Shown in pieces: positions 10,095 through 18,747 of a stretch of 64,000 bases of DNA. A program made the translations under genes and the position numbers. The first letter of the stretch is position 1. Each line of letters begins with the position of its first letter. This DNA is from Vibrio ishigakensis (GTDB taxonomy: Bacteria; Pseudomonadota; Gammaproteobacteria; Enterobacterales; Vibrionaceae). The stretch is from NCBI RefSeq assembly GCF_024347675.1, contig NZ_AP024882.1, forward strand, positions 1,116,001-1,180,000, read 5' to 3'. A model generated the notes under the pieces. It was not told the DNA's origin. It did not search any database and saw only the letters and a program-made list of their open reading frames with translations.

Positions 10095-11243
10095 CATCTT
10101 ACCAAATTTCAATAGATACATACCAAAGGCAACCATCCACAGTACTGCGGCCACATCTAGCATTTCCATAATGTATTGTGGGAAATAAGCCACACCCAGT
10201 GAGCGCACTAGCGCCGACAAAACAAGGGCGATAAACGCCACGCGCATTTGTGGCCCTTGATAGATATTTCTACCTGTGTGACCCATAGTCACGCGCGCAA
10301 TCATCGCCAGAATTAACCCCGACAATGCGCCTATCGCAAATATGTGTAGCGCATTGTGTGACAGTAGAGCGTTAGTGGTGATGCCTTTCACCAATAGATA
10401 AGTTGGAATACACGCATAAGCTAGGTGTAGTGACCAGACTAAAGGCTCACCTAGGGTGCGATGAGGCTTCCAGCGCATCATTCGAATCGCTTGGAATAGA
10501 CCCGCCCAAATAAACAGAGGTGTTTGCAACTCTGCCAGGGTCATAGGGAAGAAGCTCAGGATAAACAGCAGGGCTAAAGGAAGGTTTGCTGCCATATCCA
10601 GCCACAATTGAGGTTCTGGCTTATCAAAGTGGAAGCGACGCGCGGTAAAGAACGGAATCACGCGCCCGCCCATCACCGATAGGAGCAACATAAACCACCA
10701 CAGCATGGCTTGCCATACAGAGGTCGAGCTAAAGGGCGCGACACCAGTGACAGTGGCAAAGCTTGCGAAGTTCGCAAAGATAGCCAGTGCAAATAGGGGT
10801 ACGAAAAACAGATTGCGCCAACCCTCAGATTTCACCACTCTAAAGCCAACCTCGTATGCGGTAACCACTAAAAATAGAGCATCGATAATGGCTATCACCC
10901 AAAGTGGAGTAGAGGTCCAGAAAAGAATTCGAGGCGCTAACCAGAGCCCTACAATAACGCCCAAGCGTGTACTCTTTGTTCCGTTAACGCCGGTCCAGTT
11001 TTGTACCGCGGTCAATACAAAACCGGCAACAATCGCCATAGAGAAGCCAAATAGCATCTCATGGGCATGCCACCAAAGAGCAGGCACAGACAGAGCTTCA
11101 GGTTGACCATGCTGAAACGCATAGATCCAAACTGGGATCGCAATAAAGGCATAGAGTGCACCTAAGAGAAAGAAGGGCCTAAAGCCTAAGCGCAGAATGG
11201 CAGGGATAGCCTCTTCTTTTGCTTTGTCTGTTATGTTGAGCAT
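10059..11243 (-). CDS. nnrS: NnrS-family membrane protein
   Basis: Polytopic haem- and copper-containing membrane protein family linked to nitric oxide resistance. The 394 aa contain about twelve hydrophobic helices; LWWHAHEMLFGFSMA (histidine pair near the N-terminus) and GGRVIPFFTARRF are typical of NnrS. I start it at the ATG at 11243 (MLNITDKAKEE) rather than at upstream codons in a poor basic leader. Its 3' end overlaps the hydrolase gene by 36 bp. No FNR or NsrR site could be assigned with confidence upstream. Confidence 0.9.
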   Translation of the reverse strand: MLNITDKAKEEAIPAILRLGFRPFFLLGALYAFIAIPVWIYAFQHGQPEALSVPALWWHAHEMLFGFSMAIVAGFVLTAVQNWTGVNGTKSTRLGVIVGLWLAPRILFWTSTPLWVIAIIDALFLVVTAYEVGFRVVKSEGWRNLFFVPLFALAIFANFASFATVTGVAPFSSTSVWQAMLWWFMLLLSVMGGRVIPFFTARRFHFDKPEPQLWLDMAANLPLALLFILSFFPMTLAELQTPLFIWAGLFQAIRMMRWKPHRTLGEPLVWSLHLAYACIPTYLLVKGITTNALLSHNALHIFAIGALSGLILAMIARVTMGHTGRNIYQGPQMRVAFIALVLSALVRSLGVAYFPQYIMEMLDVAAVLWMVAFGMYLLKFGKMLLTPRADGHPG

Positions 11244-11331
11244 GACGAAAACCTTAACATGTATTTTGATTGCAACTTTATAGTAAGCGCACAAGCTATG
11301 CAAGCTGTGAAATAAAAGATAGCGCAAAACA

Positions 11332-11353
11332 AAAAGCCGCAAACAGCGGCTAT
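11332..11353 (-). terminator. Intrinsic terminator of the CDF gene
   Basis: On the minus strand AGCCGC / GCGGCT forms a stem with a 5-nt loop followed by TTTTTG. It lies downstream of the CDF transporter stop and upstream of the nnrS-like gene. Confidence 0.75.
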
Positions 11354-11431
11354 ATAAGGATTTCGGAGACTATTTAATTGAAGAGGCGGTTGTGGAAACT
11401 GAGATTGTATCAACCACAGCTTCCGAGTGCG

Positions 11432-12328
11432 CTAGACCGCTAGGTTCATGTTCAGTTGAAGCTTATAGGGCAGTTTATTCAACTTATGATGAAGAGATTT
11501 TTTAGTGCGCTCAATGTCACGACACTGCAGATTCTCATCTTCTGGGATTGCAACATCTATGTGCACCCTAAGCTCATTACCTACCTTAGTTACTGCAGAT
11601 ACCGAAATATCCAGAGGCTGAGCGTCGTTCTCATTTGAAACTTGCTTGATAACCTGATCACATACAGATTTATCCGCAGATTTATTTAGAAGCTCCAACA
11701 CCGCACCTTTGAGCATATCGAAAGGTACCTTTAGAAAGTAACCGCCCATCAGCAGCATCATTACTGGATCAGCATAGACCGAATAGGCTGCTAGTGTGGT
11801 TTGGGACAAAACCCAAGCTGCAACGAACCCAAGAAGAACGGCCAGACTGATCAGGGCATCCATCTGCCACTGTTTTCCCTCTGCATCAATAAGCCCAGAG
11901 TTCAGGTTCTTGTTCATTCGCTTGATGACTAGCCAACCCAGAAGACAGCCCGCGACATTGACGACTCCAAACAAGGTTGCGATAGACGCATCCACAGGAC
12001 GACCACCGCTAAACAGTGACATGGCTGCTGAATAAAGAGAGGCAACTACTACGCTGAGAATAACCGTCGCTTTTACGGAAATAACGATGGGTTCCAAAGC
12101 TGCAAGTCCGAGTGGGAACTGCGTGCGAGAAGGATTAGCGATGTATTTGGCGGCGACTAAAGAGAGAAGTGTCAGTAGAAGACTGATCAGAGAGTAAGCA
12201 CCATCAAACACGATAACTAGAGAACCAACCCAGAGTCCAACCACCACGCCCATGACCGCAAAGCCTAGGCAAAGGATGGCGGAGAAGGTGAGGATGCGAC
12301 TTTCAAGATTGGTTTTATTGCTACTCAT
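11432..12328 (-). CDS. Cation diffusion facilitator family transporter
   Basis: 298-aa CDF-type metal/proton antiporter of the inner membrane. There are five to six hydrophobic helices in the first ~210 residues; FDGAYSLISLL in helix 2 and the EGKQWQMDALIS stretch before helix 5 occupy the positions of the usual Asp/His metal-binding signatures. A cytoplasmic C-terminal domain follows. The metal cannot be assigned: the HxxxD pattern typical of Zn is not seen, so Fe or Mn is possible. Transcribed alone, with its own terminator. Confidence 0.85.
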   Translation of the reverse strand: MSSNKTNLESRILTFSAILCLGFAVMGVVVGLWVGSLVIVFDGAYSLISLLLTLLSLVAAKYIANPSRTQFPLGLAALEPIVISVKATVILSVVVASLYSAAMSLFSGGRPVDASIATLFGVVNVAGCLLGWLVIKRMNKNLNSGLIDAEGKQWQMDALISLAVLLGFVAAWVLSQTTLAAYSVYADPVMMLLMGGYFLKVPFDMLKGAVLELLNKSADKSVCDQVIKQVSNENDAQPLDISVSAVTKVGNELRVHIDVAIPEDENLQCRDIERTKKSLHHKLNKLPYKLQLNMNLAV

Positions 12329-12502
12329 TGTAAACCTTTTGGGTTAACGACTAAGTTCATTGTTCGGTAACCAAGGCAGATTCTCAATGAACAATTGGAT
12401 GCCTAAGATAGTGTGAAATAAGTTATTGAATTTAAATTGTTTAAAATCAACTACTTAAGTGCCATGGTGAAGTGTCAAAAAATATGACGCTCACTGAGTG
12501 CG

Positions 12503-13381
12503 TTAAAATCCGAACAGATACTCACTTAGTTTATCGCACAGCCAACTCATGCTTGGGTTGGAGTCCATGCCACTGGCTGTAAACATGCAATAGTCTTCTT
12601 GAGTAAGACCATAAGTATGTTTAATGACAGCAAGTTCTTCGGATCTAAGTAGATGTCTTATTAAAGGCTCAGGAAGTACTCCCCAAGCGCCTTCGCTCTC
12701 GATGGTAGAGAGGATATAGTCGAAGCTTGAAAAGCCGATATATTTCAATGAGAAAGGTTGCAGCTCTGGGTTGTCCTTTTCGTTCAGATACGCCATTGAT
12801 GCCTGTGGTGCATTACGTAAGTCTTCATCTGAAACACGGCGCTTTTTGCTAAGTGGATGACCTGACTTACACACCGACATCATGCGAATCTTGCCAATTG
12901 GAGTATAGATAATCCTAGGGTCGTCTTCTCGTTCGTAATCCACACCAAAGGCAAAATCCACCTGTCCGGTTTCCACTAGATTGGCTAGGTCGCCACTGGA
13001 TGCGAGCACTATGTTGAATGAGGTCGCTGGAAATTTATTATTCAGCTTGTGAGATAGGTTCTGCCAAATATCGTCTGGAATAGAGTCGTCACGGGCAATC
13101 CAGATCTCGGCGTTGAACGCACCTTCAACATGTTGGCACGTCTGTTTGATACGGGCCTCTGTAATGAGCAAAGACTCACAGTCCTTAAAGATGGCTTTAC
13201 CTGCTTCAGACAGTGTGAGGTGGTTTCCAGCCCTGATAAATAGCTCAGTATCCAACTCTTTTTCTAGCGCTTTTATCCCCATACTCAAGCGAGTGCGATT
13301 GAACCCAAGTTGTCTAGCGGCCTCGGAGACGGAGCCGAGCTTAGCCACTTCGACGAAGGCTTGTATATGCGATAGGTTCAT
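12503..13381 (-). CDS. LysR-family transcriptional regulator
   Basis: 292 aa with an N-terminal winged helix-turn-helix (residues 1-60; FVEVAKLGSVSEAARQLGFN is the recognition region) and a C-terminal periplasmic-binding-like effector domain. The target is unknown. It is divergent from the methyltransferase gene across 238 bp, a common arrangement for a LysR target, and it lies downstream of nothing obvious. The ligand cannot be deduced. Confidence 0.9.
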   Translation of the reverse strand: MNLSHIQAFVEVAKLGSVSEAARQLGFNRTRLSMGIKALEKELDTELFIRAGNHLTLSEAGKAIFKDCESLLITEARIKQTCQHVEGAFNAEIWIARDDSIPDDIWQNLSHKLNNKFPATSFNIVLASSGDLANLVETGQVDFAFGVDYEREDDPRIIYTPIGKIRMMSVCKSGHPLSKKRRVSDEDLRNAPQASMAYLNEKDNPELQPFSLKYIGFSSFDYILSTIESEGAWGVLPEPLIRHLLRSEELAVIKHTYGLTQEDYCMFTASGMDSNPSMSWLCDKLSEYLFGF

Positions 13382-13619
13382 TGATGGAGTCCTTACGGCA
13401 AAGTATTGTCATCAAGCATTATTATACACGTCAATAATCCTGACTCTGGTCAGAAAGTGTAACGCCTGCTGTCAGGAATTTGTTGTTTAGAGTGGTGTAA
13501 AATCAAACATCTGTTGATCTAAGCCCAATATCTATTTGTATTAAATGCAATTTTGTATCTTTTTGCGCGAAGATTTGCTTTACTCTCGTTTAAGCAAAAG
13601 TTTGAGGATGGGATTTCAA

Positions 13620-14198
13620 ATGGTGCACAACTGGGATGAATATGCTGCCGAGTGGGAGAGCGATAAAACAACCACTCAGTTTTCAGACCTCGTGTTTCAA
13701 GAGTTGTTAGCGCTCAATAAACTTGAAGCAGCTAGAGTGATGGACTTTGGTTGTGGAACGGGCTTGTTGAGTCAAAGAATGGCGCCTTTGGCGCGTAACA
13801 TCGTGGCTTTGGACTCGTCAGAGGCGATGATCGAAGAGTTGGATAAAAAGCTTCTAGAAAACGTAGAGCCCGTAGTAGATGAACTCACCCGCGGTTTGGT
13901 TGCTCAGCACCCAGCCTTTAGAGGTCAGTTTGATCTTGTGGTTGCGTCTTCAGTATGCGGTTTCTTAGATGACTTCCAAGAAGCAGCTTCTATCATTCAT
14001 TCACTACTCGATGTTGACGGTGTATTCGTGCATTGGGATTGGTTGGCTGAGAGTGATAAAGAAGGTTTGACCCAAGAAAGTGCTCATAGTGCGCTGCATG
14101 AGGCCGGCTTTGTCGATATAGAGCTGTCGGTTCCGTTCGAGATTACCTTGGCTGACGGCACTGTTGCTCCAGTTTTGATGGGCGTAGCTTACAAGTAA
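13620..14198 (+). CDS. SAM-dependent methyltransferase
   Basis: Class I methyltransferase of 192 aa. Motif I is VMDFGCGTGLLSQRM, followed by ALDSSEAMIEEL (motif II) and FDLVVASSVCGF (motif IV). I place the start at ATG 13620 (MVHNWDEYAAEW) because GGGA lies 6-7 bases upstream and the family begins at this point; an in-frame ATG at 13545 gives an unlikely leader. Substrate unknown. Divergent from the LysR gene, so it may be that regulator's target (inference). Confidence 0.85.
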   Translation: MVHNWDEYAAEWESDKTTTQFSDLVFQELLALNKLEAARVMDFGCGTGLLSQRMAPLARNIVALDSSEAMIEELDKKLLENVEPVVDELTRGLVAQHPAFRGQFDLVVASSVCGFLDDFQEAASIIHSLLDVDGVFVHWDWLAESDKEGLTQESAHSALHEAGFVDIELSVPFEITLADGTVAPVLMGVAYK

Positions 14199-14358
14199 TC
14201 AGAATTCGATAGCCCGCATATGATGTGGGCTATTCCAATCGGTATTTATATTCGATTTATGAAGTACCTAATTAGGATTAATACTATAAATCTAGGTAAA
14301 TCAGTAGCTTACCAATAAATAATATTCTTATAATACCCGTAAATTATTCCGTATCTAA

Positions 14359-14838
14359 TTATCTATTAGCAAGACAACTTGGCTTGCTTTCTATCTGTTC
14401 GATAGCATTTCTTAATTTCTCCGGTATAGAAACCTTTCGGTTTTTATTGAAGTCAAACATAACCATTTTTGCGCTTCCTTTTGCACAGGTTTTGATCTTT
14501 GTTTGACTTACAATTTCATACTCCATGATAAAAGAAGTAGTACTCATTTTTGAAATGCGGCTACCCACCCAAATTGAATCGGGATATTTGATGGGTAAAA
14601 AATATCGGCAATCAGTGCTTCCTACAACCGCACCAATTCCAGTTAACTTCATTTGCTCTAATAATTGAACCTCGTCAAAATAATTAACTCTGGCTGATTC
14701 AAAATAACGAAAAAAGTTGACATTGTTCACATGACCGAAGGCATCCATATCACCCCATGCGATAGGTATTTGAATGATGCTTGGGTAAGGAACCAGTTGG
14801 CTTGGCACAGAGTTAGATTCATTCACATTAATGCTCAC
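14359..14838 (-). CDS. Acyl-CoA thioesterase, 4HBT hotdog fold
   Basis: 159-aa hotdog-fold thioesterase. The motif IAWGDMDAFGHVNNVNFFRYFE carries the catalytic Asp of the 4-hydroxybenzoyl-CoA thioesterase/FadM-YbgC type. It probably hydrolyses acyl-CoA in the cytoplasm; chain-length preference is unknown. The coding region and surroundings (14200-15220) are AT-richer than the neighbours, which may indicate a different history. The 160-bp gap to the methyltransferase gene has no clear terminator. Confidence 0.85.
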   Translation of the reverse strand: MSINVNESNSVPSQLVPYPSIIQIPIAWGDMDAFGHVNNVNFFRYFESARVNYFDEVQLLEQMKLTGIGAVVGSTDCRYFLPIKYPDSIWVGSRISKMSTTSFIMEYEIVSQTKIKTCAKGSAKMVMFDFNKNRKVSIPEKLRNAIEQIESKPSCLANR

Positions 14839-15218
14839 TATTAGAAGTTTCTGCTATTAGGAAATAGATGTATGTCGTTTATCTTTAATAAGGCGATCTT
14901 TATTCAATCCTTATCCGAATTTAAACCTAAAGTAGCCCACTAGATAAGTACTGATATTTGTAAATCAAAGAACAAATATCAGCTTACTTTGTATGCTTTT
15001 TGTGATCTATGCACGCTTTAAATTTGGAATATTAAAAATTCATTACTACGCTGTAACAAAAGCAAATTTGTAGGACTAGACCATAGTTCTCACAGATGGA
15101 GGTGCTAGACAAGATCTTCATTGCAAATTGCAATAATAAATTAAGTCGGTTTTGCAGTACGACAATAACAGTGTTTTTAAAACACGTTTTTTTACACATA
15201 GGTAAATGGAAATACATT
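14839..15218. promoter_or_regulatory. Divergent intergenic region before the porin gene
   Basis: 380 bp, AT-rich, between the thioesterase (minus) and porin (plus) genes. It must contain both promoters. The porin leader appears long, and no ribosomal, tRNA or protein gene is seen. No operator could be recognised with confidence. Confidence 0.4.
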
Positions 15219-16226
15219 ATGAAAAAAACAGTACTTGCAAGCTTAGTTTCGGCAGCAGTGGTTAGCGGCCAAGCATGGGCAGTGGAACTCTATAATAATG
15301 ACGGTTCGACGTTCTCGGTTGGTGGTCACGTTTCTATCGGGGTAGGTAATCCAGATGCAAACAGAGACAAAGCTATAACAGAATACGAATTTGGTGTTGA
15401 ATCTATATCCCCACGAATCAATTTTAACGCGACCCAAGAACTTGGTGGAGGCTTCAAAGCCGACGCGAAAGCTGAGTGGTCCATAAACATGTTGGACGGT
15501 GGAGACAATTCGTTTTCTACGCGTTTGGGCTACATTGGGGTAACACATGAAACATGGGGTCGAGTTGTAGGTGGTACTCAGTGGTCTCCTTATTACGATG
15601 TGGCTGGTATTGCCGATATGCCGATTGCTTTTGCTAACGACTTTTTGTACACCAATGGTGGTAACTTGGGTACTGCTCGTGCTGAGCGAATGGTTTCGTA
15701 TCGCAAATCTTTCATGTTTGGTGATAACCTAGATTTGAATCTCGGTGCTGGCTGGCAGGGGCAAAACGATGGTAATCCAGAGGACTATGGTGATCGCGCT
15801 CAATTAGCTCTCTCCTTTGACCTCGGAGAGATCTTTGTTGGTTATGTGTTTAATACAGGGTCAGTTTCGTACTCGAATGACGATGCCATGGCTAACACGC
15901 TCTCGGCGAAATACGGGTCCTACGGAGATGGCCTTTTTGTAGCTGCTGTATACGAGATGGGTGAGCAGGTTCAAGGTAATTTTGACTCTACCTCAATTGA
16001 AGCTATTGTCGCATTTGCACTTGCTAATAGTCTCAACTTTTCTCTCAACTATGAGTCAATCGAAGACGACGATAACAATGAAACTCAGTTGAGTCAGATG
16101 GCTCTTCAAGTAGAATATAACTTCACTCCAGCGTTTATCGGCTACGCTGGTTATCAGTTAGATCTTGGCGATGACGTATCTGATGATGATGATCGCTACT
16201 CAATTGGTGTTCGTTACTATCTATAA
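15219..16226 (+). CDS. Gram-negative outer-membrane porin
   Basis: 335-aa general-porin-family protein. The start at ATG 15219 gives a clean signal peptide (MKKTVLASLVSAAVVSGQAWA, cleavage after AWA). The mature part alternates short beta strands and Asp/Gly/Asn-rich loops, starting with VELYNNDGSTFSVGGHVSIG. It ends SIGVRYYL, so the last residue is Leu rather than the usual Phe or Tyr of beta-barrel proteins. Its terminator is split by the IS element at 16266. A second, different porin lies at 62284. Confidence 0.9.
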   Translation: MKKTVLASLVSAAVVSGQAWAVELYNNDGSTFSVGGHVSIGVGNPDANRDKAITEYEFGVESISPRINFNATQELGGGFKADAKAEWSINMLDGGDNSFSTRLGYIGVTHETWGRVVGGTQWSPYYDVAGIADMPIAFANDFLYTNGGNLGTARAERMVSYRKSFMFGDNLDLNLGAGWQGQNDGNPEDYGDRAQLALSFDLGEIFVGYVFNTGSVSYSNDDAMANTLSAKYGSYGDGLFVAAVYEMGEQVQGNFDSTSIEAIVAFALANSLNFSLNYESIEDDDNNETQLSQMALQVEYNFTPAFIGYAGYQLDLGDDVSDDDDRYSIGVRYYL

Positions 16227-16250
16227 TTCTTCTTTAAGAATACCTTCCAA

Positions 16251-16266
16251 AGGCAGAGCTTAGCTC
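16251..16266 (+). terminator. Left half of the porin terminator, interrupted by an IS
   Basis: Before insertion the site would have read GGCAGAGC-TTA-GCTCTGCC followed by TTTTT, an 8-bp stem with a 3-nt loop. The left arm and loop lie here. The right arm with its T run is at 17770-17788, beyond the IS. Confidence 0.8.
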
Positions 16267-16282
16267 CTGTCTCTTATACACA

Positions 16283-16313
16283 AATCCCTGAGTCGCGGCT
16301 TAGGGATTTTTTT
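16283..16313 (+). terminator. Terminator inside the left end of the IS50-like element
   Basis: AATCCCTGAG pairs with CTTAGGGATT (one G-T pair) around a 6-nt loop, followed by seven T. It would stop transcription entering from the porin gene before it reaches the transposase. Two Dam GATC sites (16334 and 16339) lie in the following transposase promoter region. Confidence 0.8.
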
Positions 16314-16369
16314 GAACTAATTTTATACTTCGTGATCTGATCATCTATGCAACGACAAGGATGATAATC

Positions 16370-17746
16370 ATGGCCTATTTAGACCCAACACTTTGGGCAC
16401 AAAAACAGTTTGGACAAGCTCGCCTCAATGACCCTAGACGAACTCAAAGGCTGGTTGCTTTAGCTACTTCACTTGCTGAACAGCCTGGGGTAGCAGTTTC
16501 TAAACTCATCATCTCCCCTGCGGATATGGAAGGTGCCTATCGCTTTATCCGCAATGAACATATCAAAGCAGAAGATATTGCTGAGGCAGGGTTCCATGTC
16601 ACAGCACAAGAGGCTTTAGAGCATCAGACACTTCTAGCACCAGAAGATACCACTTCCCTAAGTTACTCCCATCGTAGCATTAGAGATGATCTCGGCCATT
16701 CCAATCACGGTAATCGACATCGAGCTATGCTCGTAAACTCAACTCTGCTTTTTGCTCCACAAACTCAGTCGGTTGTTGGCTTAATTGAACAGCAACGTTG
16801 GACTCGGGATATTGCAAAGCGTGGTCAAAGGCGCCAATACGCGATCCGACCATACAAAGAAAAAGAAAGTTATAAATGGGAACTAGCTTCACGACATCTG
16901 GCGGAACGACTTGGCGATAAAATGTCAGATGTTATTTCGGTGTGTGATAGAGAAGCAGACCTATTTGAATACCTCACTTATAAGTGCGAACACCAACAAC
17001 GATTTCTTGTTCGCTCAATGCAAAGCCGTTGTATAGAGGAGGACGAGAATCGTCTCTATAGCTATGCTTCGACACTTGTCTCAGCAGGCGAGAAGGAACT
17101 CAAAGTGCCACAAAAAGGAGGCCGTAAAGCTCAATCCGTTCGACTAGATATTAAGTATGCACCTGTGACACTGAAGTCCCCAGCCAATAAGAAGCAACTC
17201 AATGATATTCCTCTCTACTGCGTTGGATGTATAGAGAAAGGCGGTAACGACGAAAAACTCGCCTGGCATTTACTTACATTTGAGCCAGTTACAAACAAGG
17301 AAGAAGCGCTGAAAATCGTGAGTTATTATGAACAGAGATGGCTAATAGAAGATTTTCATAAGGTCTGGAAAAGTGAAGGTACGCAAGTTGAGCAGTTACG
17401 AATGCAAAGTAAAGATAACTTGGAGCGACTGAGCGTTATTTTAGCTTTTATCGCTACACGCTTGCTTCAGTTGAGGTTTATGAACGAATCTGAAACGTTA
17501 TCTAAAACAAGTTGTGAGAGTGTATTAAAAGGTAAAGTTTGGAAGCTAATGTGGCTGAAGGTCGAAGGAAAGAAGTTGCCGTCGGAGACCCCCGACATAT
17601 CATGGGCATATAGAGGGATCGCACGCCTTGGTGGCTGGAAAGATACCAAACGGACAGGCCGTGCCTCGATAAAATCGTTATGGCAAGGATGGCTTAGATT
17701 ACAAACCATCCTTGAGGGGTACGAACTTTCTAAGTCTCTTGATTAA
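16370..17746 (+). CDS. tnp: IS4-family transposase, Tn5-like
   Basis: 458-aa DDE transposase. The N-terminal DNA-binding region has WAQKQFGQARLNDPRRTQRL; catalytic Asp residues are in APEDTTSLSYSH and SVCDREADLF; the Y(2)R(3)E(6)K signature is complete in YEQRWLIEDFHKVWK. The start ATG at 16370 is 8 bases from AAGGA, whereas the ATG at 16361 overlaps it. Length is close to Tn5 transposase (476 aa). No stop or frameshift, so it is probably functional. Dam sites at the promoter and right end suggest replication-linked control, as known for Tn5. Confidence 0.94.
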   Translation: MAYLDPTLWAQKQFGQARLNDPRRTQRLVALATSLAEQPGVAVSKLIISPADMEGAYRFIRNEHIKAEDIAEAGFHVTAQEALEHQTLLAPEDTTSLSYSHRSIRDDLGHSNHGNRHRAMLVNSTLLFAPQTQSVVGLIEQQRWTRDIAKRGQRRQYAIRPYKEKESYKWELASRHLAERLGDKMSDVISVCDREADLFEYLTYKCEHQQRFLVRSMQSRCIEEDENRLYSYASTLVSAGEKELKVPQKGGRKAQSVRLDIKYAPVTLKSPANKKQLNDIPLYCVGCIEKGGNDEKLAWHLLTFEPVTNKEEALKIVSYYEQRWLIEDFHKVWKSEGTQVEQLRMQSKDNLERLSVILAFIATRLLQLRFMNESETLSKTSCESVLKGKVWKLMWLKVEGKKLPSETPDISWAYRGIARLGGWKDTKRTGRASIKSLWQGWLRLQTILEGYELSKSLD

Positions 17747-17769
17747 TCAGACTTGTGATCAAGAGACAG

Positions 17770-17790
17770 GAGCTTAGCTCTGCCTTTTTG
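17770..17790 (+). terminator. Right half of the porin terminator
   Basis: GAGCTTAGCTCTGCC followed by TTTTT. With the left part at 16251 it made one hairpin; the insertion duplicated the loop. The remaining short GAGC/GCTC stem here may still work weakly for transcription leaving the IS. Confidence 0.7.
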
Positions 17791-17882
17791 CGTTCAGTGA
17801 CTTTAATTGGTAGATGTCGCCATTCTTGCTACAATCCCCGCCCTGAATTATCCAATGCTTATTTTCCGTAAAGGTATCTATC

Positions 17883-18548
17883 GTGCTAAAGCTAAACGAG
17901 ATCTTTGAGACCATCCAAGGCGAAGGCTTCTTCACAGGCGTTCCATCTATATTCATTCGTCTGCAGGGGTGCCCAGTAGGTTGTGCGTGGTGCGATACCA
18001 AACAGACCTGGGATGTACTTGAGGACAAAGAAACGGACTTTGGTACTATCATCGCAAAAACCGGGGATGATGAGTTTTGGTGTAATCAGTCTGTGGATTC
18101 GCTGGTGGCGTTTTGTTTAGACAAGTACACGGCAAGGCATGTTGTGATCACAGGCGGTGAGCCATGCCAGTACGATCTTGTTTCTCTTACTGATGCTTTG
18201 GAAGCGAACGGTTTCCGCTGTCAGATTGAGACCAGTGGTACCTTTGAGGTAAAGGCATCTAAAAACACTTGGGTAACGGTTTCACCTAAGATTGGCATGA
18301 AAGGTAAGCTTCCTATTGAACCACAAGCTATGACCCGAGCTAACGAAGTGAAGCACCCTGTGGGTAAACAAGCGGATATTGACGCACTTGAAGAGCTATT
18401 GCTGGCTAATCCTGTAGGGGAGGGAGTTGAGATACTGCTCCAGCCGATCAGCCAAAAACCGCGAGCCACCCAATTGTGTATTGATACCTGTATTGCGAAG
18501 AATTGGCGTTTGTCTATTCAGACCCACAAGTATTTGCAGATTGCCTAA
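17883..18548 (+). CDS. queE: 7-carboxy-7-deazaguanine synthase
   Basis: Radical SAM enzyme that converts 6-carboxy-tetrahydropterin to 7-carboxy-7-deazaguanine in queuosine synthesis. The 221 aa begin LKLNEIFETIQGEGFFTG, a QueE hallmark, and the cluster-binding motif is CPVGCAWC (CxxxCxxC). GEPCQYDL and the later TSGTFEV region are also typical. GTG at 17883 is the start, after AAAGGT at ~17869. No other queuosine genes lie nearby, and no preQ1 riboswitch was recognised in the short leader. Confidence 0.95.
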   Translation: MLKLNEIFETIQGEGFFTGVPSIFIRLQGCPVGCAWCDTKQTWDVLEDKETDFGTIIAKTGDDEFWCNQSVDSLVAFCLDKYTARHVVITGGEPCQYDLVSLTDALEANGFRCQIETSGTFEVKASKNTWVTVSPKIGMKGKLPIEPQAMTRANEVKHPVGKQADIDALEELLLANPVGEGVEILLQPISQKPRATQLCIDTCIAKNWRLSIQTHKYLQIA

Positions 18549-18573
18549 GCCGAGCTTCTCGTCTTCATAAACG

Positions 18574-18709
18574 TGCCGGCTCAAGGCCGGCATTCCTAAC
18601 GCTACTAAATAAAACCGTCATTCCCGCAGTCTTTTGAGCGGGAATCTTTAAGATTATTAGGCTTAAATTCAATTCTTTCATATGGAAGATGTCGGCTCGG
18701 AGGCCGACA
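18574..18709. repeat. Three REP-like palindromes after queE
   Basis: Palindrome 1: TGCCGGCTCAAGGCCGGCA (18574-18592). Palindrome 2: ATTCCCGC / GCGGGAAT (18620-18644). Palindrome 3: TGTCGGCTCGGAGGCCGACA (18690-18709) followed by TGACG. Types 1 and 2 recur at 21263-21329. They lie between the convergent queE and M15-like genes, and may act as terminators, mRNA stabilisers or protein-binding sites. Confidence 0.75.
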
Positions 18710-18747
18710 TGACGATTTATTTCCGTAGTTCGTTATCGAGCGAAATA

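Larger units (their letters stand above)
16266..17770 (+). mobile_element. IS4-family (IS50/Tn5 group) insertion sequence
   Basis: About 1.5 kb element. The left end reads CTGTCTCTTATACACAA (from 16267), identical over its first 16 bases to the Tn5 outside end; the right end reads, inward, CTGTCTCTTGATCACAAG, like the Tn5 inside end with a Dam GATC site. Flanks carry the direct repeat GAGCTTAGCTC (16256-16266 and 17770-17780). If the outermost C/G pair belongs to the element, the target duplication is the 9-bp AGCTTAGCT, the Tn5 length. The transposase is intact, so the insertion looks recent and perhaps active. Confidence 0.93.

Noticed and set aside
11244..11290. FNR, NsrR or sigma-54/NorR site upstream of nnrS
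   Set aside because: Only single half-sites (for example AATCAA) or partial matches were found, none good enough to report.
16267..16283. Sequencing-adapter (Tn5 mosaic end, Nextera-type) contamination
   Set aside because: The match to CTGTCTCTTATACACA is a true IS end: the sequence departs from the adapter after it, an intact Tn5-like transposase follows, and the opposite end and target duplication are present.
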